64,000 bases of DNA from Streptomyces yangpuensis (GCF_001005295.1 NZ_LBMK01000006.1:211110-275109), one strand, 5' to 3'. Counted from the stretch's first letter, positions 49,659 through 59,799 are shown. A program made the numbers and translations. Notes: a model not told the origin generated them from the letters alone.

Positions 49659-51037
49659 ACCGTGACCTCACCGATCCCGAGGGCCCGCACCGGCTCCTCG
49701 ATCTGCGCGGCGTCGCCCACCAGGACCGTGACGAGCCGGTCCGCCGGGAACGCCTTCACGACCGCCGTGGTCGCCTCCACCGTGCCGGTTTCGGCCAACT
49801 GCGCGTACAGCTGCGCCTGGTAGTCGTCCGGCAGCTCCTGCTCGACCTGGTCGGCCAGGGTACCGGCGACCGAGGCGGCCGTCTCGAACTTCAGCGGGGC
49901 CACGCCCACCAGGTTCTGCACGGCCACATCGCGCTCGGCGTCGGTCAGACCGCCCTCCGCGAGGGTGCGCAGCACCTTCCAGAGGTCCTCCAGCGCCGGG
50001 CCGGTGTTGGGGGTGTCCACCGAGCCGCTGATGGCGAGCATGGAGGCGCCCTTGCCGTCGGCGGTGGAGCGCAGCACCTGGCCGAAGGCCCGCACGCCGT
50101 AGGTGTACCCCTTCTCCTCGCGCAGCACCTTGTCCAGGCGGGAGGTCAGAGTGCCCCCGAGGCAGTAGGTGCCGAGCACCTGGGCCGCCCAGACGCGGTC
50201 GTGGCGGTCCGGCCCGATGCGGCCGATCAGCAGCTGCGTCTGGACCGCGCCGGGCCGGTCGACGATGACCACGCGGCCGGTGTCGTCGGCGGTCACGGGA
50301 GGCACGGGGCGGGCCTCGGCGGTGTCGCCGGTCCAGGCGCCCAGGGTGTCCGCCAGTACGGCGTCCAGGTCGATGCCGGTCAGGTCGCCGACGACCACCG
50401 CGGTGGCGGTGGCGGGGCGTACGTGGGCCTCGTAGAAGGCGCGTACGGCGGCGGCGTCGATCCGGGCGACCGTCTCCTCGGTGCCCTGGCGCGGCCGGGA
50501 GATCCGCAGGGAGGCCGGGAAGAGCTCCGCGGAGAGCTGCTTGGCGGCGCGGCGCTGCGGGTTGGCCAGCTCGTGCGGGATCTCGTCGAGCCGGTTGCGC
50601 ACCAGCCGGTCCACCTCTGCGTCGGCGAAGGCGGGGGCGCGCAGCGCCTCGGCGAGCAGGCCCAGCGCCTTGGCCAGCCGGGAGGCCGGGACCTCCAGGG
50701 AGACCCGCAGGCCCGGGTGGTCGGCGTGCGCGTCGAGGGTGGCTCCGCAGCGCTCCAGCTCGGCGGCGAACTCCTCGGCGGAGTGCTTGTCGGTGCCCTC
50801 CGACAGGGCGCGCGCCATGATGGTCGCCACGCCGTCCAGGCCCTCGGGCTCGGCGTCGAGCGGCGCGGCCAGGTTGATCTCGACCGCGACGACCTGCTGG
50901 CCCGGGCGGTGGCAGCGCAGCAGGGTCAGCCCGTTGGGCAGCGTCCCGCGCTCGGGGGCCGGGAAGGCCCACGGCTGCGGCTCGCCGGCCTGCGGGCGCG
51001 GGTGGAAGGTCATCGTGACGGCTGCGGTGTCGCTCAC
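49646..51037 (-). CDS. M16 family peptidase, non-catalytic subunit
   Basis: The 463-residue protein has the two-domain M16 fold (RGTLPNGLTLLRCHRPG near 30, EEKGYTYGVRAF near 305, LADTLGAWTG). The HxxEH zinc motif is absent, with ALSEGTDKHSAEEF where it should be. The conserved R and Y of the RxxY substrate motif are present. It is presumably the partner of the upstream HxxEH protein, as in mitochondrial MPP or bacterial M16B heterodimers. The GTG start overlaps the partner's stop (GTGA). Confidence 0.9.
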   Translation of the reverse strand: MSDTAAVTMTFHPRPQAGEPQPWAFPAPERGTLPNGLTLLRCHRPGQQVVAVEINLAAPLDAEPEGLDGVATIMARALSEGTDKHSAEEFAAELERCGATLDAHADHPGLRVSLEVPASRLAKALGLLAEALRAPAFADAEVDRLVRNRLDEIPHELANPQRRAAKQLSAELFPASLRISRPRQGTEETVARIDAAAVRAFYEAHVRPATATAVVVGDLTGIDLDAVLADTLGAWTGDTAEARPVPPVTADDTGRVVIVDRPGAVQTQLLIGRIGPDRHDRVWAAQVLGTYCLGGTLTSRLDKVLREEKGYTYGVRAFGQVLRSTADGKGASMLAISGSVDTPNTGPALEDLWKVLRTLAEGGLTDAERDVAVQNLVGVAPLKFETAASVAGTLADQVEQELPDDYQAQLYAQLAETGTVEATTAVVKAFPADRLVTVLVGDAAQIEEPVRALGIGEVTVVTN

Positions 51038-52407
51038 TGCTCCGCCCCCTCGTTCTCGTCGCTGTCGGCGTTCTCTTCGCCCTCGTCGCCCTCGGCCCCG
51101 TCCGCCGCGAGCGGCTCGTAGACGAGCACCGCGCGGTTGTCCGGGCGCAGTCGGGCCGCGGCCACGGCCTGCACCTCCTCGGCGGTGATGTCGAGGACGC
51201 GCTGGACGGCGGTGAGGGCCAGCTGCGGGTCGCCGAAGAGCACCGCGTACCGGCACAGTTCGTCGGCGCGGCCGGCCACCGTGCTCAGCCGGTCCAGCCA
51301 TTCGCGCTCCAGCTGCGCCTGGGCGCGCTCCATCTCCTCGGCGGTCGGGCCCTCGGCGGCGAACCGCGCGAGCTCCTCGTCGACGGCCGCCTCGATGGCG
51401 GGGATCTCGACCCCGCTGGAGGTCTTGACGTCCAGCCAGCCCAGGGACGGCGCCCCGGCCAGGCGCAGCATGCCGAAGCCGGCGGCGACGGCCGTCTGGT
51501 CGCGGCGTACGAGGCGGTTGTGCAGCAGCGAGGACTCGCCGCCGCCCAGGATGGTCAGGGCCACGTCGGCGGCGTCGCACTCGCGGGTGCCGTCGTGCGG
51601 AAGCCGGTAGGCGGCCATCAGCGCGCGGGCCGGGACCTCCTCGACGATCTCCTCGCGCAGCTGCTCGCCGATGACGTCGGGCAGCGAGCCGTCGCGCGGC
51701 GGCTGCTTGCCGTCGTGGGAGGGGATGGTGCCGAAGTACTTCTCGATCCAGGCGAGCGTCCGCTCCGGGTCGATGTCCCCGACGACCGACAGCACCGCGT
51801 TGTTGGGTGCGTAGTACGTACGGAAGAAGGTGCGCGCGTCCTCCAGGGAGGCGGCGTCCAGGTCGGCCATGGAGCCGATCGGGGTGTGGTGGTACGGGTG
51901 GCCCTCGGGGTACGCGAGGGCGGTCAGCCGCTCGAAGGCGGTGCCGTACGGGACGTTGTCGTAGCGCTGCCGGCGCTCGTTCTTGACGACGTCGCGCTGG
52001 TTCTCCATGGACTCGTCGTCCAGGGCGGCCAGCAGGGACCCCATGCGGTCCGCCTCCAGCCAGAGCGCGAGCTCCAGCTGGTGGGTCGGCATCGTCTCGA
52101 AGTAGTTGGTGCGCTCGAAGCTCGTGGTGCCGTTCAGGGAACCGCCGGCGCCCTGGACGAGCTCGAAGTGGCCGTTGCCCGGTACGCTCGCCGAACCCTG
52201 GAACATCAGGTGCTCGAAGAGGTGAGCCAGGCCGGTACGCCCCTTGACTTCGTGGCGCGAGCCGACGTCGTACCAGAGGCAGACCGCGGCGACCGGGGTC
52301 AGGTGGTCCTCGGACAGCACCACGCGCAGGCCGTTGGCCAGCCGGTGCTCGGTCGCTGTCAGGCCGCCGGAGCCGGCCTGGGCTGTGGCCGTGTGACCCA
52401 TGGGCAT
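51034..52407 (-). CDS. M16 family zinc peptidase, catalytic subunit
   Basis: The 457-residue protein carries the inverted zinc motif HLFEH (His62-Glu65-His66) in GLAHLFEHLMFQGS, with the distal Glu near VVKNERRQRYDNVPYG. It has no signal peptide, so it should work in the cytoplasm as a heterodimer with the protein encoded next, whose gene it overlaps by 4 bases. Its C-terminus is a Glu/Asp-rich tail. Substrates are probably short peptides or unfolded fragments. Confidence 0.93.
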   Translation of the reverse strand: MPMGHTATAQAGSGGLTATEHRLANGLRVVLSEDHLTPVAAVCLWYDVGSRHEVKGRTGLAHLFEHLMFQGSASVPGNGHFELVQGAGGSLNGTTSFERTNYFETMPTHQLELALWLEADRMGSLLAALDDESMENQRDVVKNERRQRYDNVPYGTAFERLTALAYPEGHPYHHTPIGSMADLDAASLEDARTFFRTYYAPNNAVLSVVGDIDPERTLAWIEKYFGTIPSHDGKQPPRDGSLPDVIGEQLREEIVEEVPARALMAAYRLPHDGTRECDAADVALTILGGGESSLLHNRLVRRDQTAVAAGFGMLRLAGAPSLGWLDVKTSSGVEIPAIEAAVDEELARFAAEGPTAEEMERAQAQLEREWLDRLSTVAGRADELCRYAVLFGDPQLALTAVQRVLDITAEEVQAVAAARLRPDNRAVLVYEPLAADGAEGDEGEENADSDENEGAEQ

Positions 52408-52641
52408 GTGGTCCCTTCGATCGCGATGCAGAGATTTCCGTCAGACCTGCCACTGTATGCAAGCGCGTCGGCCACCGGATAAGTTCCCGGCCCAGACCTG
52501 GGTCGGAGTCGGCGTTGTCGGCGCCTCGGGCCACAATGGTCGGCGTCGTACCCCGCCGGACACCGGCGGGACCCAGCCAGACCCCGCCAGACCAGCCAGA
52601 CACCCAGCACATCCCATTCTTGGTTAAGGAGCCGCGCAGCG

Positions 52642-55098
52642 ATGGCCCGCCGCAGCACGAAGACCCCGCCGCCGGAGGATTTCGAGGAGAAGATCCTCGA
52701 CATCGACGTCGTCGACGAAATGCAGGGCTCCTTCCTCGAGTACGCGTACTCGGTGATCTACTCCCGTGCCCTGCCCGACGCCCGGGACGGCATGAAGCCG
52801 GTGCACCGGCGCATCGTCTACCAGATGAACGAGATGGGGCTGCGTCCCGACCGCGGGTACGTGAAGTGCGCCCGCGTCGTCGGCGAGGTCATGGGCAAGC
52901 TCCACCCGCACGGCGACGCCTCCATCTACGACGCCCTCGTGCGCATGGCCCAGCCCTTCTCGATGCGCCTGCCGCTGGTCGACGGCCACGGCAACTTCGG
53001 TTCGCTCGGCAACGACGACCCGCCGGCCGCGATGCGCTACACCGAGTGCCGGATGGCCGACGCCACGTCGCTGATGACGGAGTCGATCGACGAGGACACC
53101 GTCGACTTCACCGCCAACTACGACGGCCAGGAGCAGGAGCCGGTGGCGCTGCCCGCCGCCTACCCGAACCTGCTGGTCAACGGCGCGTCCGGGATCGCGG
53201 TCGGCATGGCGACCAACATGCCCCCGCACAACCTCGGCGAGGTCATCGCCGCCGCCCGCCACCTGATCCGCTACCCGCACGCGGACCTGGAGGCGCTGAT
53301 GCGCTTCGTCCCGGGTCCCGACCTGCCGACGGGCGGCCGGATCGTCGGGCTCTCGGGCATCAAGGACGCCTACGAGAACGGCCGCGGCTCCTTCAAGATC
53401 CGCGCGACGGTGACCGTGGAGAACGTGACGGCCCGCCGCAAGGGTCTGGTCGTCACCGAACTGCCCTTCACGGTCGGCCCCGAGAAGGTCATCGCGAAGA
53501 TCAAGGACCTGGTCGGCTCCAAGAAGCTGCAGGGCATCGCCGACGTCAAGGACCTCACCGACCGCGCCCACGGCCTGCGCCTGGTCATCGAGATCAAGAA
53601 CGGCTTCCACCCGGAGGCCGTGCTGGAGCAGCTCTACAAGCTGACGCCGATGGAGGAGTCCTTCGGCATCAACAACGTGGCGCTGGTGGACGGGCAGCCG
53701 CTCACCCTCGGCCTCAAGGAGCTGCTGGAGGTCTACCTCGACCACCGCTTCGAGGTCGTCCGGCGGCGCAGCGAGTTCCGCCGCACCAAGCGCCGGGACC
53801 GGCTGCACCTCGTCGAGGGCCTGCTGGTGGCCCTCATCGACATCGACGAGGTCATCCGGCTCATCCGCGACAGCGAGAACTCCGCCCAGGCCAAGGCCCG
53901 GCTCATGGAGCGGTTCTCGCTGAGCGAGACCCAGACCCAGTACATCCTGGACACCCCGCTGCGCCGGCTCACCAAGTTCGACCGCCTGGAGCTGGAGTCC
54001 GAGCGCGACCGGCTGACGGGCGAGATCGACGAGCTGACCGGGATCCTGGAGTCGGACAACGAGCTGCGCAAGCTGGTCTCCGCGGAACTGGCCGCCGTCG
54101 CCAAGAAGTTCGGCACCGAGCGCCGTACGGTCCTGCTGGAGTCGGCGGGCACCGCGGTGGCGGCCGTCCCGCTGGAGGTCGCGGACGACCCGTGCCGGGT
54201 GCTGCTGTCCTCGACGGGCCTGCTGGCCCGTACGGCGAACGGCGAGCCGCTGCCGCAGGACGAGGGCGGCGCCCGGGCCAAACACGACCTGATCGTCTCG
54301 CAGGTCGCCGCGACCGCACGGGCCGACGTGGGCGTGGTCACCTCCGCGGGCCGGCTGCTGCGGCTCTCGGTGATCGACCTGCCGCAGCTGCCGGACACGC
54401 ACGCCGCGCCCAACCTCGCGGGCGGTGCGCCGGTCTCGGAGTTCCTCTCCGGGCTGGAGCCGGACGAGAAGGTGATCTGCCTGACCTCGCTGGACGAGTC
54501 CTCGCAGGGGCTGGCGCTGGGCACCGAGCAGGGCGTGGTCAAGCGCGTCGTGCCGGACTACCCGGCCAACAAGGACGAGCTGGAGGTCATCACCCTCAAG
54601 GACGGTGACCGGATCGTCGGCGCGGTCGAGCTGCGCACGGGCGAGGAGGACCTGGTCTTCATCACCGACGACGCCCAGCTGCTGCGCTACCCGGCGGGCC
54701 AGGTGCGCCCGCAGGGCCGCCCGGCGGGCGGTATGGCGGGCATCAAGCTCTCCCAGAACGCCAAGGTGATCCACTTCTCGGCGGTCGACCCGGGCCGGGA
54801 CGCCGTGGTGTTCACGGTGGCCGGTTCGCACGGGACCCTGGACGACTCGATGCTGTCGGGGAAGCTGACCCCCTTCGACCAGTACCCACGCAAGGGCCGG
54901 GCCACCGGCGGCGTGCGCTGCCAGCGGTTCCTGAAGGGCGAGGACCTGCTGGTGCTGGCCTGGGCCGGCGGCGCGCCCGCCCGGGCGGCGGCGGCGAACG
55001 GCGCCCCGGCCGAGCTGCCGGCGACCGATCCGCGCCGGGACGGCTCGGGGGCGCCGCTGCCGGCGGCGGTGGCGACGCTGGCAGGGCCCGCACTGTAG
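52642..55098 (+). CDS. parC: DNA topoisomerase IV subunit A
   Basis: The 818-residue protein is a type IIA topoisomerase A subunit. [12 protein letters not shown], the breakage-reunion Tyr133 ([10 protein letters not shown]), [17 protein letters not shown] (quinolone region) and a C-terminal beta-pinwheel (from about 500) ending in an acidic/Ala/Gly tail are visible. At the position equivalent to GyrA Ser83 there is Ala93, and Asp97 matches GyrA Asp87. It lacks the GyrA box near 530 as far as I can see, which favours ParC. The gene is divergent from the M16 operon. Confidence 0.88.
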   Translation: MARRSTKTPPPEDFEEKILDIDVVDEMQGSFLEYAYSVIYSRALPDARDGMKPVHRRIVYQMNEMGLRPDRGYVKCARVVGEVMGKLHPHGDASIYDALVRMAQPFSMRLPLVDGHGNFGSLGNDDPPAAMRYTECRMADATSLMTESIDEDTVDFTANYDGQEQEPVALPAAYPNLLVNGASGIAVGMATNMPPHNLGEVIAAARHLIRYPHADLEALMRFVPGPDLPTGGRIVGLSGIKDAYENGRGSFKIRATVTVENVTARRKGLVVTELPFTVGPEKVIAKIKDLVGSKKLQGIADVKDLTDRAHGLRLVIEIKNGFHPEAVLEQLYKLTPMEESFGINNVALVDGQPLTLGLKELLEVYLDHRFEVVRRRSEFRRTKRRDRLHLVEGLLVALIDIDEVIRLIRDSENSAQAKARLMERFSLSETQTQYILDTPLRRLTKFDRLELESERDRLTGEIDELTGILESDNELRKLVSAELAAVAKKFGTERRTVLLESAGTAVAAVPLEVADDPCRVLLSSTGLLARTANGEPLPQDEGGARAKHDLIVSQVAATARADVGVVTSAGRLLRLSVIDLPQLPDTHAAPNLAGGAPVSEFLSGLEPDEKVICLTSLDESSQGLALGTEQGVVKRVVPDYPANKDELEVITLKDGDRIVGAVELRTGEEDLVFITDDAQLLRYPAGQVRPQGRPAGGMAGIKLSQNAKVIHFSAVDPGRDAVVFTVAGSHGTLDDSMLSGKLTPFDQYPRKGRATGGVRCQRFLKGEDLLVLAWAGGAPARAAAANGAPAELPATDPRRDGSGAPLPAAVATLAGPAL

Positions 55099-55109
55099 GA
55101 GGTTCCAGA

Positions 55110-55150
55110 CCGTTCGGGTGGTACGTCCGGGGGACGTATCACCCGAACGG
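55110..55150 (+). terminator. Terminator after parC
   Basis: A long hairpin of 19 pairs (one G-U) with a GGG loop spans 55110-55150, 12 bases past the parC stop. The sequence after it reads ACTAGTGTTTTCC, a short T-tract. It separates parC from the nuclease-TerD gene. Confidence 0.85.
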
Positions 55151-55205
55151 CGACTAGTGTTTTCCCTCTTGGCACTGTCGGGTGGGGCGGGAGAACACAG
55201 AGCTG

Positions 55206-57296
55206 ATGAGTCGTCGGTCGGGCGGACTGATCGGGGACTGGGCCGAGGCCCAGCGCCGGATGCAGCAGACGCAGCAGATCCAGCACCGCGAGGCGGAACA
55301 CCGGCAGCGCGCGTACGAACGGGAGGCGGCCCGGGGGCAGCGCGAGCAGCAGGCCGCCTACCGGCAGCATCGCGAGGCCGAGGCACGACGGCGGACGGAG
55401 CGCATCGAGGCGGAGGTCGCCGCGCTCCAGGGACTGCTGGCCGCGGGCTGCCGGGCACCGGCGTTCCGTACGGCCGCACTGGTCAGGCCGGAGCAGCTGG
55501 AGCCCTTCGCCCCGGGGAATCTCGCCCACCCGCTGCCGATGCCGCGCCTTGAGCAGTTCCAGCAGCAGAGCAGCGGCTGGACCCTCGGCCCGAACCGCCG
55601 GGCGCAGGCGGAGCGCGAGGCACACGCCCGCTACACCCAGGCCTGGCAGGCGGCGCACGCTGCGGAGATGCAACGGCAGCAGCAACTGACGGCCTACCGG
55701 CAGCAGTACGACCGGTGGGCGGCGCAGCAGCTTGCCGGAATCCGGGAGCACAACAACGGTCTCGCCGAGCTGGCCAGGGCGCTGCGCGCGGGTGACGCAG
55801 AGGCCGCCGTGGAGTACTTCTCGGCCGCCCTCTTCGCTTCCACCGCCTGGCCCGAGGCGCTGCCGAGACAGCTGGCCGCCGCGTACGATCCGGGCGCGCG
55901 CGAGCTGGTGCTGGACTGGCAGCTGCCGGGCTTCCAGGTGGTGCCCGAGGCCAAGTCGGTCCGGTACATGCCGAGCACGGACCAGGACAAGGAGACGGCT
56001 CGCCCCGCCACGCAACGTCGCGCCCTGTACCGGGACCTGCTGGCGCAGTGCCTGCTGCTGGTGGTGCACGAGCTCTACGCGGCGGACGAGTTCGGCGCGC
56101 TGGAGTCCGTCGTGGTCAACGGCTTCGTGGACGACCACGATCCGGTGACCGGGCAGGAGGCGCGCATCGTGCTCGCCTCGGTGCCGGCGCCGCGCAGCAC
56201 CTTCACCGGGCTCCGGCTGGAGCAAGTCAGCGCGGTGGACTGCCTGGTGGAGGGGTTGCGCGGACAGCTGTCGGCGCGGCCCGACCAGCTGACGGCCGTA
56301 CGCGCCGGGCGCAGGCCCGACGAGGTCGGCGGCGGAGTCGTCAGCCACGGCGGGCACACGGGCGACGAGGAGGACGAGCCGGACCTCTTCGCCATGGACC
56401 CGATCGCCTTCGAGAACCTGGTGGCGGAGCTCTTCCGGGCGATGGGCATGGAGGCGGTCACCACACAGCGGTCCGGCGACGGCGGCGTCGACATCGAGGC
56501 GAACGACCCTTCCCCGATCACCGGCGGCCGGATCGTGGTCCAGGTCAAGCGCTACCGCAACACCGTGCCGCCCACCGCGGTACGGGACCTGTACGGCACG
56601 GTCCAGGACAAGGGCGCGAACAAGGGGGTGCTGGTCACCACCTCGTCCTTCGGGCCGACGTCGTACACATTCTCCAACGGCAAGCCGCTGGAGTTGGTTC
56701 CCGGGGAGAAGCTGGTGGAGCTCCTGCACCAGTACGGGCTGCGCGGGCGCCTCGGCGGCGGCCCGGGGGCGTCGGCCCCGGCGCGGCGCGCTCCCGATCC
56801 CGAGCCGTCGGCCGACCACAACGTGCTCGGCATGTCCTGGTCCGGCCGGGTCGCTCTGGACGTGTGCGCCCTGGTCTGCGCGGGCAACCGGGTGCTCAGC
56901 GAGGACCACTTCGTGTTCTTCAACAACCCGCGCACACCGGACGGTTCGGTACGCGCCCGGGCGCACGCGGCGCCCGACAAGGCGGCGCTGGAGGTCTCCT
57001 TCGACGCGCTGCCGCGCGAGGCCGACCGGCTGGTGCTCGTGGCCGCCGTCGACCCGGAGGCCGATCCGCACGCCGACCTGGCCGGTTTCACCGATGCCCG
57101 GATCCGGCTGCTGGACTCGGCGGGCACGGAGGCAGGGCAGCTGGAGGTCTCCGACGGCCGGGCCGGGGAGACCGCGCTGGTGCTCGGCTCGTTCCGGCGC
57201 CGGTCGAACGGCGACTGGGACTTCGTGATCGGCGGCAAGGGCTACCGGGGCGGCCTGGAGGACCTGCTGCGCGAGTACGGCGTCGAGGTCGCCTAA
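55206..57296 (+). CDS. Mrr-type nuclease fused to a TerD domain
   Basis: The 696-residue protein starts with a Gln/Arg-rich coiled coil (1-70), followed by an unrecognised helical and beta region (75-385). An Mrr-like restriction endonuclease domain (392-515) has FENLVAELF, DGGVDIEAND and QVKRYRN forming the PD-(D/E)xK site. A C-terminal TerD domain (541-696) has LDVCALVCAGNRVLSEDHFVFFNNP and the calcium-type acidic cluster. The ATG at 55206 was preferred over a GTG at 55182. TerD domains bind Ca2+ and occur in stress and phage-defence systems. No methylase is nearby. Confidence 0.9.
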   Translation: MSRRSGGLIGDWAEAQRRMQQTQQIQHREAEHRQRAYEREAARGQREQQAAYRQHREAEARRRTERIEAEVAALQGLLAAGCRAPAFRTAALVRPEQLEPFAPGNLAHPLPMPRLEQFQQQSSGWTLGPNRRAQAEREAHARYTQAWQAAHAAEMQRQQQLTAYRQQYDRWAAQQLAGIREHNNGLAELARALRAGDAEAAVEYFSAALFASTAWPEALPRQLAAAYDPGARELVLDWQLPGFQVVPEAKSVRYMPSTDQDKETARPATQRRALYRDLLAQCLLLVVHELYAADEFGALESVVVNGFVDDHDPVTGQEARIVLASVPAPRSTFTGLRLEQVSAVDCLVEGLRGQLSARPDQLTAVRAGRRPDEVGGGVVSHGGHTGDEEDEPDLFAMDPIAFENLVAELFRAMGMEAVTTQRSGDGGVDIEANDPSPITGGRIVVQVKRYRNTVPPTAVRDLYGTVQDKGANKGVLVTTSSFGPTSYTFSNGKPLELVPGEKLVELLHQYGLRGRLGGGPGASAPARRAPDPEPSADHNVLGMSWSGRVALDVCALVCAGNRVLSEDHFVFFNNPRTPDGSVRARAHAAPDKAALEVSFDALPREADRLVLVAAVDPEADPHADLAGFTDARIRLLDSAGTEAGQLEVSDGRAGETALVLGSFRRRSNGDWDFVIGGKGYRGGLEDLLREYGVEVA

Positions 57297-57458
57297 GAAC
57301 TGTCCCGTCATCCCCGGCGGATCAGCGCGCGGCGTCAGATGCGGTGCATCGCAAGGCGGAGGGGCGTCCTCATATCGGGCATATTCGGGCATTCCGACAA
57401 CGCGGCGAGGTGCCGTAGCCGTCGTCGTGCGCCCGCCGGGGATGACGGGCCAGCCCTT
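57295..57458. mobile_element. MITE-like element with terminal inverted repeats
   Basis: Perfect 17-bp inverted repeats (57304-57320 and 57433-57449), extendable outward to about 26 bp with three mismatches, flank 112 bases that carry no credible gene. The left repeat starts at the stop codon of the nuclease gene and the right one ends 2 bases before the COG0523 stop. No transposase is present. It resembles the small non-coding repeats scattered in Streptomyces genomes. A long-range stem in the 3' UTR is the alternative. Confidence 0.55.
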
Positions 57459-57460
57459 GG

Positions 57461-58588
57461 CTAGACCCTGTCGTCAACCTCTGCGTCCGGGTCGGGCACC
57501 CCTTCGGCCTCGATCTCGACCTCTGCTTCAGCTTCGGGCGGGGCCGCGGGCCGGGGCCGGTCCACGTAGCGGAGCACGCCCCACATGCTCTCGGGGTTCG
57601 CGTCCTGCGGGGCTTCCTCTCGGCAGGCCTCCAACGCGCGCACCAGTCCCTCGCCGTCGGTGCCCGCGCCGATCAGGACCAGCTGCGTCAGGCGTGCTTC
57701 GCCCCGCCCCCAGGGCTGCGGGGCGAAGCGCAGGAAGCGGCCGACCGCCTGGACCTCGTAGCGCTCGTCGTGTCCGGGGACCCCGAACCACACGAAGCCC
57801 TTGATCCGGTAGAGCCCGGCCGGCCGCCGGTCGAGGAAGTCCATGAACCGGCGCGGGGAGAGGGCCTGCTCCGAGCGGAACTCCGTGCTCTCGTAGGCGG
57901 TGTGCGCGTGGGCACAGTGGTCGTGACCCTCGGCCTCCGCGAGGAGGTCCTCGAAGGACAGCTGTCCCCGGGTCTCGGTCCAGGGCCGGCGGTCGAAGAG
58001 CAGTTCCGGGTCGATACGGCCGTGGTCGGCGCCCACGACCGGGGTGCCCGGCCCACAGAGCGCGGCCAGTTCGGTCTCGATCCTGGCCTGTTCGCGCGCG
58101 TCGACCCGGTCGGTCTTGTTGAGCACCACCAGGTCCGCGACGGCGAGGTGGCGGTCGGTCTCCGGGTGCCGGGCCCTGGTCCCGTCGAACTCCGCCGCGT
58201 CCACGACCTGCACCATGCCGCCGTACCGGACGGCCGGGTTCTCGCTGGCCACCAGCATGCGGATCATTTCCTGGGGTTCGGCCAGGCCGCTCGCCTCGAT
58301 GACGATCACGTCGATCCGGTGGACGGGCGCGGAGAGCTTCTCCAGGTAGGCGTCCAGCTCGCTGCCGTCGACGGCGCAGCACAGGCAGCCGCCCCCGAGG
58401 GAGACCATCGAGTCCCCGACCTGGCCGGCCACCGACATCGCGTCGATCTCGATGGATCCGAAGTCGTTGACGACGACCCCGATGCGGGTGCCGCCGCGGC
58501 TCGCCAGGAGATGGTTCAGCATTGTGGTCTTCCCGGATCCGAGGAATCCGGCGAGGACGACGACGGGGATGGGCTGCCTGCTGTTCAC
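57461..58588 (-). CDS. COG0523 CobW/HypB/UreG-family metallochaperone GTPase
   Basis: The protein of about 375 residues is a G3E P-loop GTPase: Walker A GFLGSGKTT near 11-19, the CxCC metal motif GGCLCCA near 68-74, EASGLAEP, and NKTD (LNKTDRVD). The C-terminal CobW_C domain has FMDFLDRRPAGLYRIKGFVWF. COG0523 proteins deliver Zn, Co or other metals to client enzymes. A His-containing stretch GHDHCAHAH (about 240-250) could bind metal. The GTG at 58588 gives the normal N-terminus; no good RBS is seen. It follows the citrate synthase gene by 31 bases. Confidence 0.92.
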   Translation of the reverse strand: MNSRQPIPVVVLAGFLGSGKTTMLNHLLASRGGTRIGVVVNDFGSIEIDAMSVAGQVGDSMVSLGGGCLCCAVDGSELDAYLEKLSAPVHRIDVIVIEASGLAEPQEMIRMLVASENPAVRYGGMVQVVDAAEFDGTRARHPETDRHLAVADLVVLNKTDRVDAREQARIETELAALCGPGTPVVGADHGRIDPELLFDRRPWTETRGQLSFEDLLAEAEGHDHCAHAHTAYESTEFRSEQALSPRRFMDFLDRRPAGLYRIKGFVWFGVPGHDERYEVQAVGRFLRFAPQPWGRGEARLTQLVLIGAGTDGEGLVRALEACREEAPQDANPESMWGVLRYVDRPRPAAPPEAEAEVEIEAEGVPDPDAEVDDRV

Positions 58589-58619
58589 CCGGTCGATCGT
58601 AGTCAGGCCCGGCGCCCGG

Positions 58620-59780
58620 TCAGTCCAGCAGCGGCACCGGCTGCGGCGGGGTGGGTCCCGTGTACCGGGCGGCAGGCCGGATGATCTTCGAATCGGTGGC
58701 CTGCTCCAGGATGTTCGCGCTCCAGCCGACGACCCGGGCGGCACAGAAGGTCGGGGTGAACATCTCACGCGGCAGTCCGCACAGCTCCATGACCACGCCT
58801 GCGTAGAACTCCACGTTGGTGTGCAGTTCCCGGCCCGGCTTCAGCTCGGCGAGGATCTCCTCCACCTGGCGCTCGACCTCCACGGCGAAGTCCACGAGGG
58901 GGCCGCCGAAGCCGAGGGCGATGTCGCGCAGCATGCGCGAGCGGGGGTCCTCGGTGCGGTAGACGGGGTGCCCGAAGCCCATGATCCGGTCGCCGGCGAG
59001 GACCCGTTCACGGATCCACGGCCCGATCCGGTCCACGGTGCCGATCGCGTCGAGGGTGTCCAGGGCCCGGCTGGGGGCGCCTCCGTGCAGCGGGCCGGAG
59101 AGCGCGCCGATGGCCCCGGTCAGGCAGGCGGCGACGTCGGCGCCGGTGGAGGCGATCACGCGGGCGGTGAACGTCGACGCGTTGAAGCCGTGGTCGACGG
59201 TGGATATCAGGTACCGCTCGACCGCGCGGGCGCGGACCGGATCGGGCTCCTCGCCGGTCAGCATGTAGAGGTAGTTGGCGGCGTACGGGAGGTCCTCGCG
59301 AGGCTCGACCGGCTCCAGGCCCAGGCCCAGCCGGTGCAGGGCGGTCAGCAGAGTCGGCACCGCGGCGCAGGCGGCCAGGGCGTCCGCCGCGCGGCGCGCC
59401 GGGTCGAGGTCGTACACCGGACGGAAGCCGGCGGACGCGCCGAGCAGCGAGAGCGCGGTGCGCAGCCCGGCAAGCGGTCCGGAGAGCCGGCCGGCGCGGG
59501 CGATGCCCGGCAGGGCCTCGCGCACCTCGTCGGGCAGTCGGCGCAGCCCGGCGGTCTCGGCGGCGAAGGCGGCCCGCTCGGCGGCGTCCGCCGGGAGCGT
59601 GCCGCGGAACATCAGGTGCCACACGTCCTCGAAACTGCGGCCGGCGGCGAGCTCCACGGCCGAGTACTGGCGGTAGTGGTAGAAGCCCTCGCGGCCCCGG
59701 ACGTCGCCCAGCTCGGTCTCGGTGACCACGACTCCCGCGAGGCCCCGCGGTCCTTCGATGGTGGTGTCGGTGGTGTTCAT
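58620..59780 (-). CDS. Citrate synthase family protein (Asp to Glu at active site)
   Basis: The 386-residue protein has the citrate synthase pattern. GPLHGGAPSRAL (His274 equivalent) and MGFGHPVYRTEDPR (His320 equivalent) are intact. The third catalytic motif reads NVEFYAGVV, with Glu in place of the usual Asp375. It may make citrate or methylcitrate from acyl-CoA and an oxoacid, or have altered specificity. The ATG at 59780 was chosen; the frame continues 17 codons upstream (an ATG at 59792 is possible). It is divergent from an HTH-fused paralogue 80 bases away. Confidence 0.88.
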   Translation of the reverse strand: MNTTDTTIEGPRGLAGVVVTETELGDVRGREGFYHYRQYSAVELAAGRSFEDVWHLMFRGTLPADAAERAAFAAETAGLRRLPDEVREALPGIARAGRLSGPLAGLRTALSLLGASAGFRPVYDLDPARRAADALAACAAVPTLLTALHRLGLGLEPVEPREDLPYAANYLYMLTGEEPDPVRARAVERYLISTVDHGFNASTFTARVIASTGADVAACLTGAIGALSGPLHGGAPSRALDTLDAIGTVDRIGPWIRERVLAGDRIMGFGHPVYRTEDPRSRMLRDIALGFGGPLVDFAVEVERQVEEILAELKPGRELHTNVEFYAGVVMELCGLPREMFTPTFCAARVVGWSANILEQATDSKIIRPAARYTGPTPPQPVPLLD

Positions 59781-59799
59781 GCATCGACCATCCATGATG

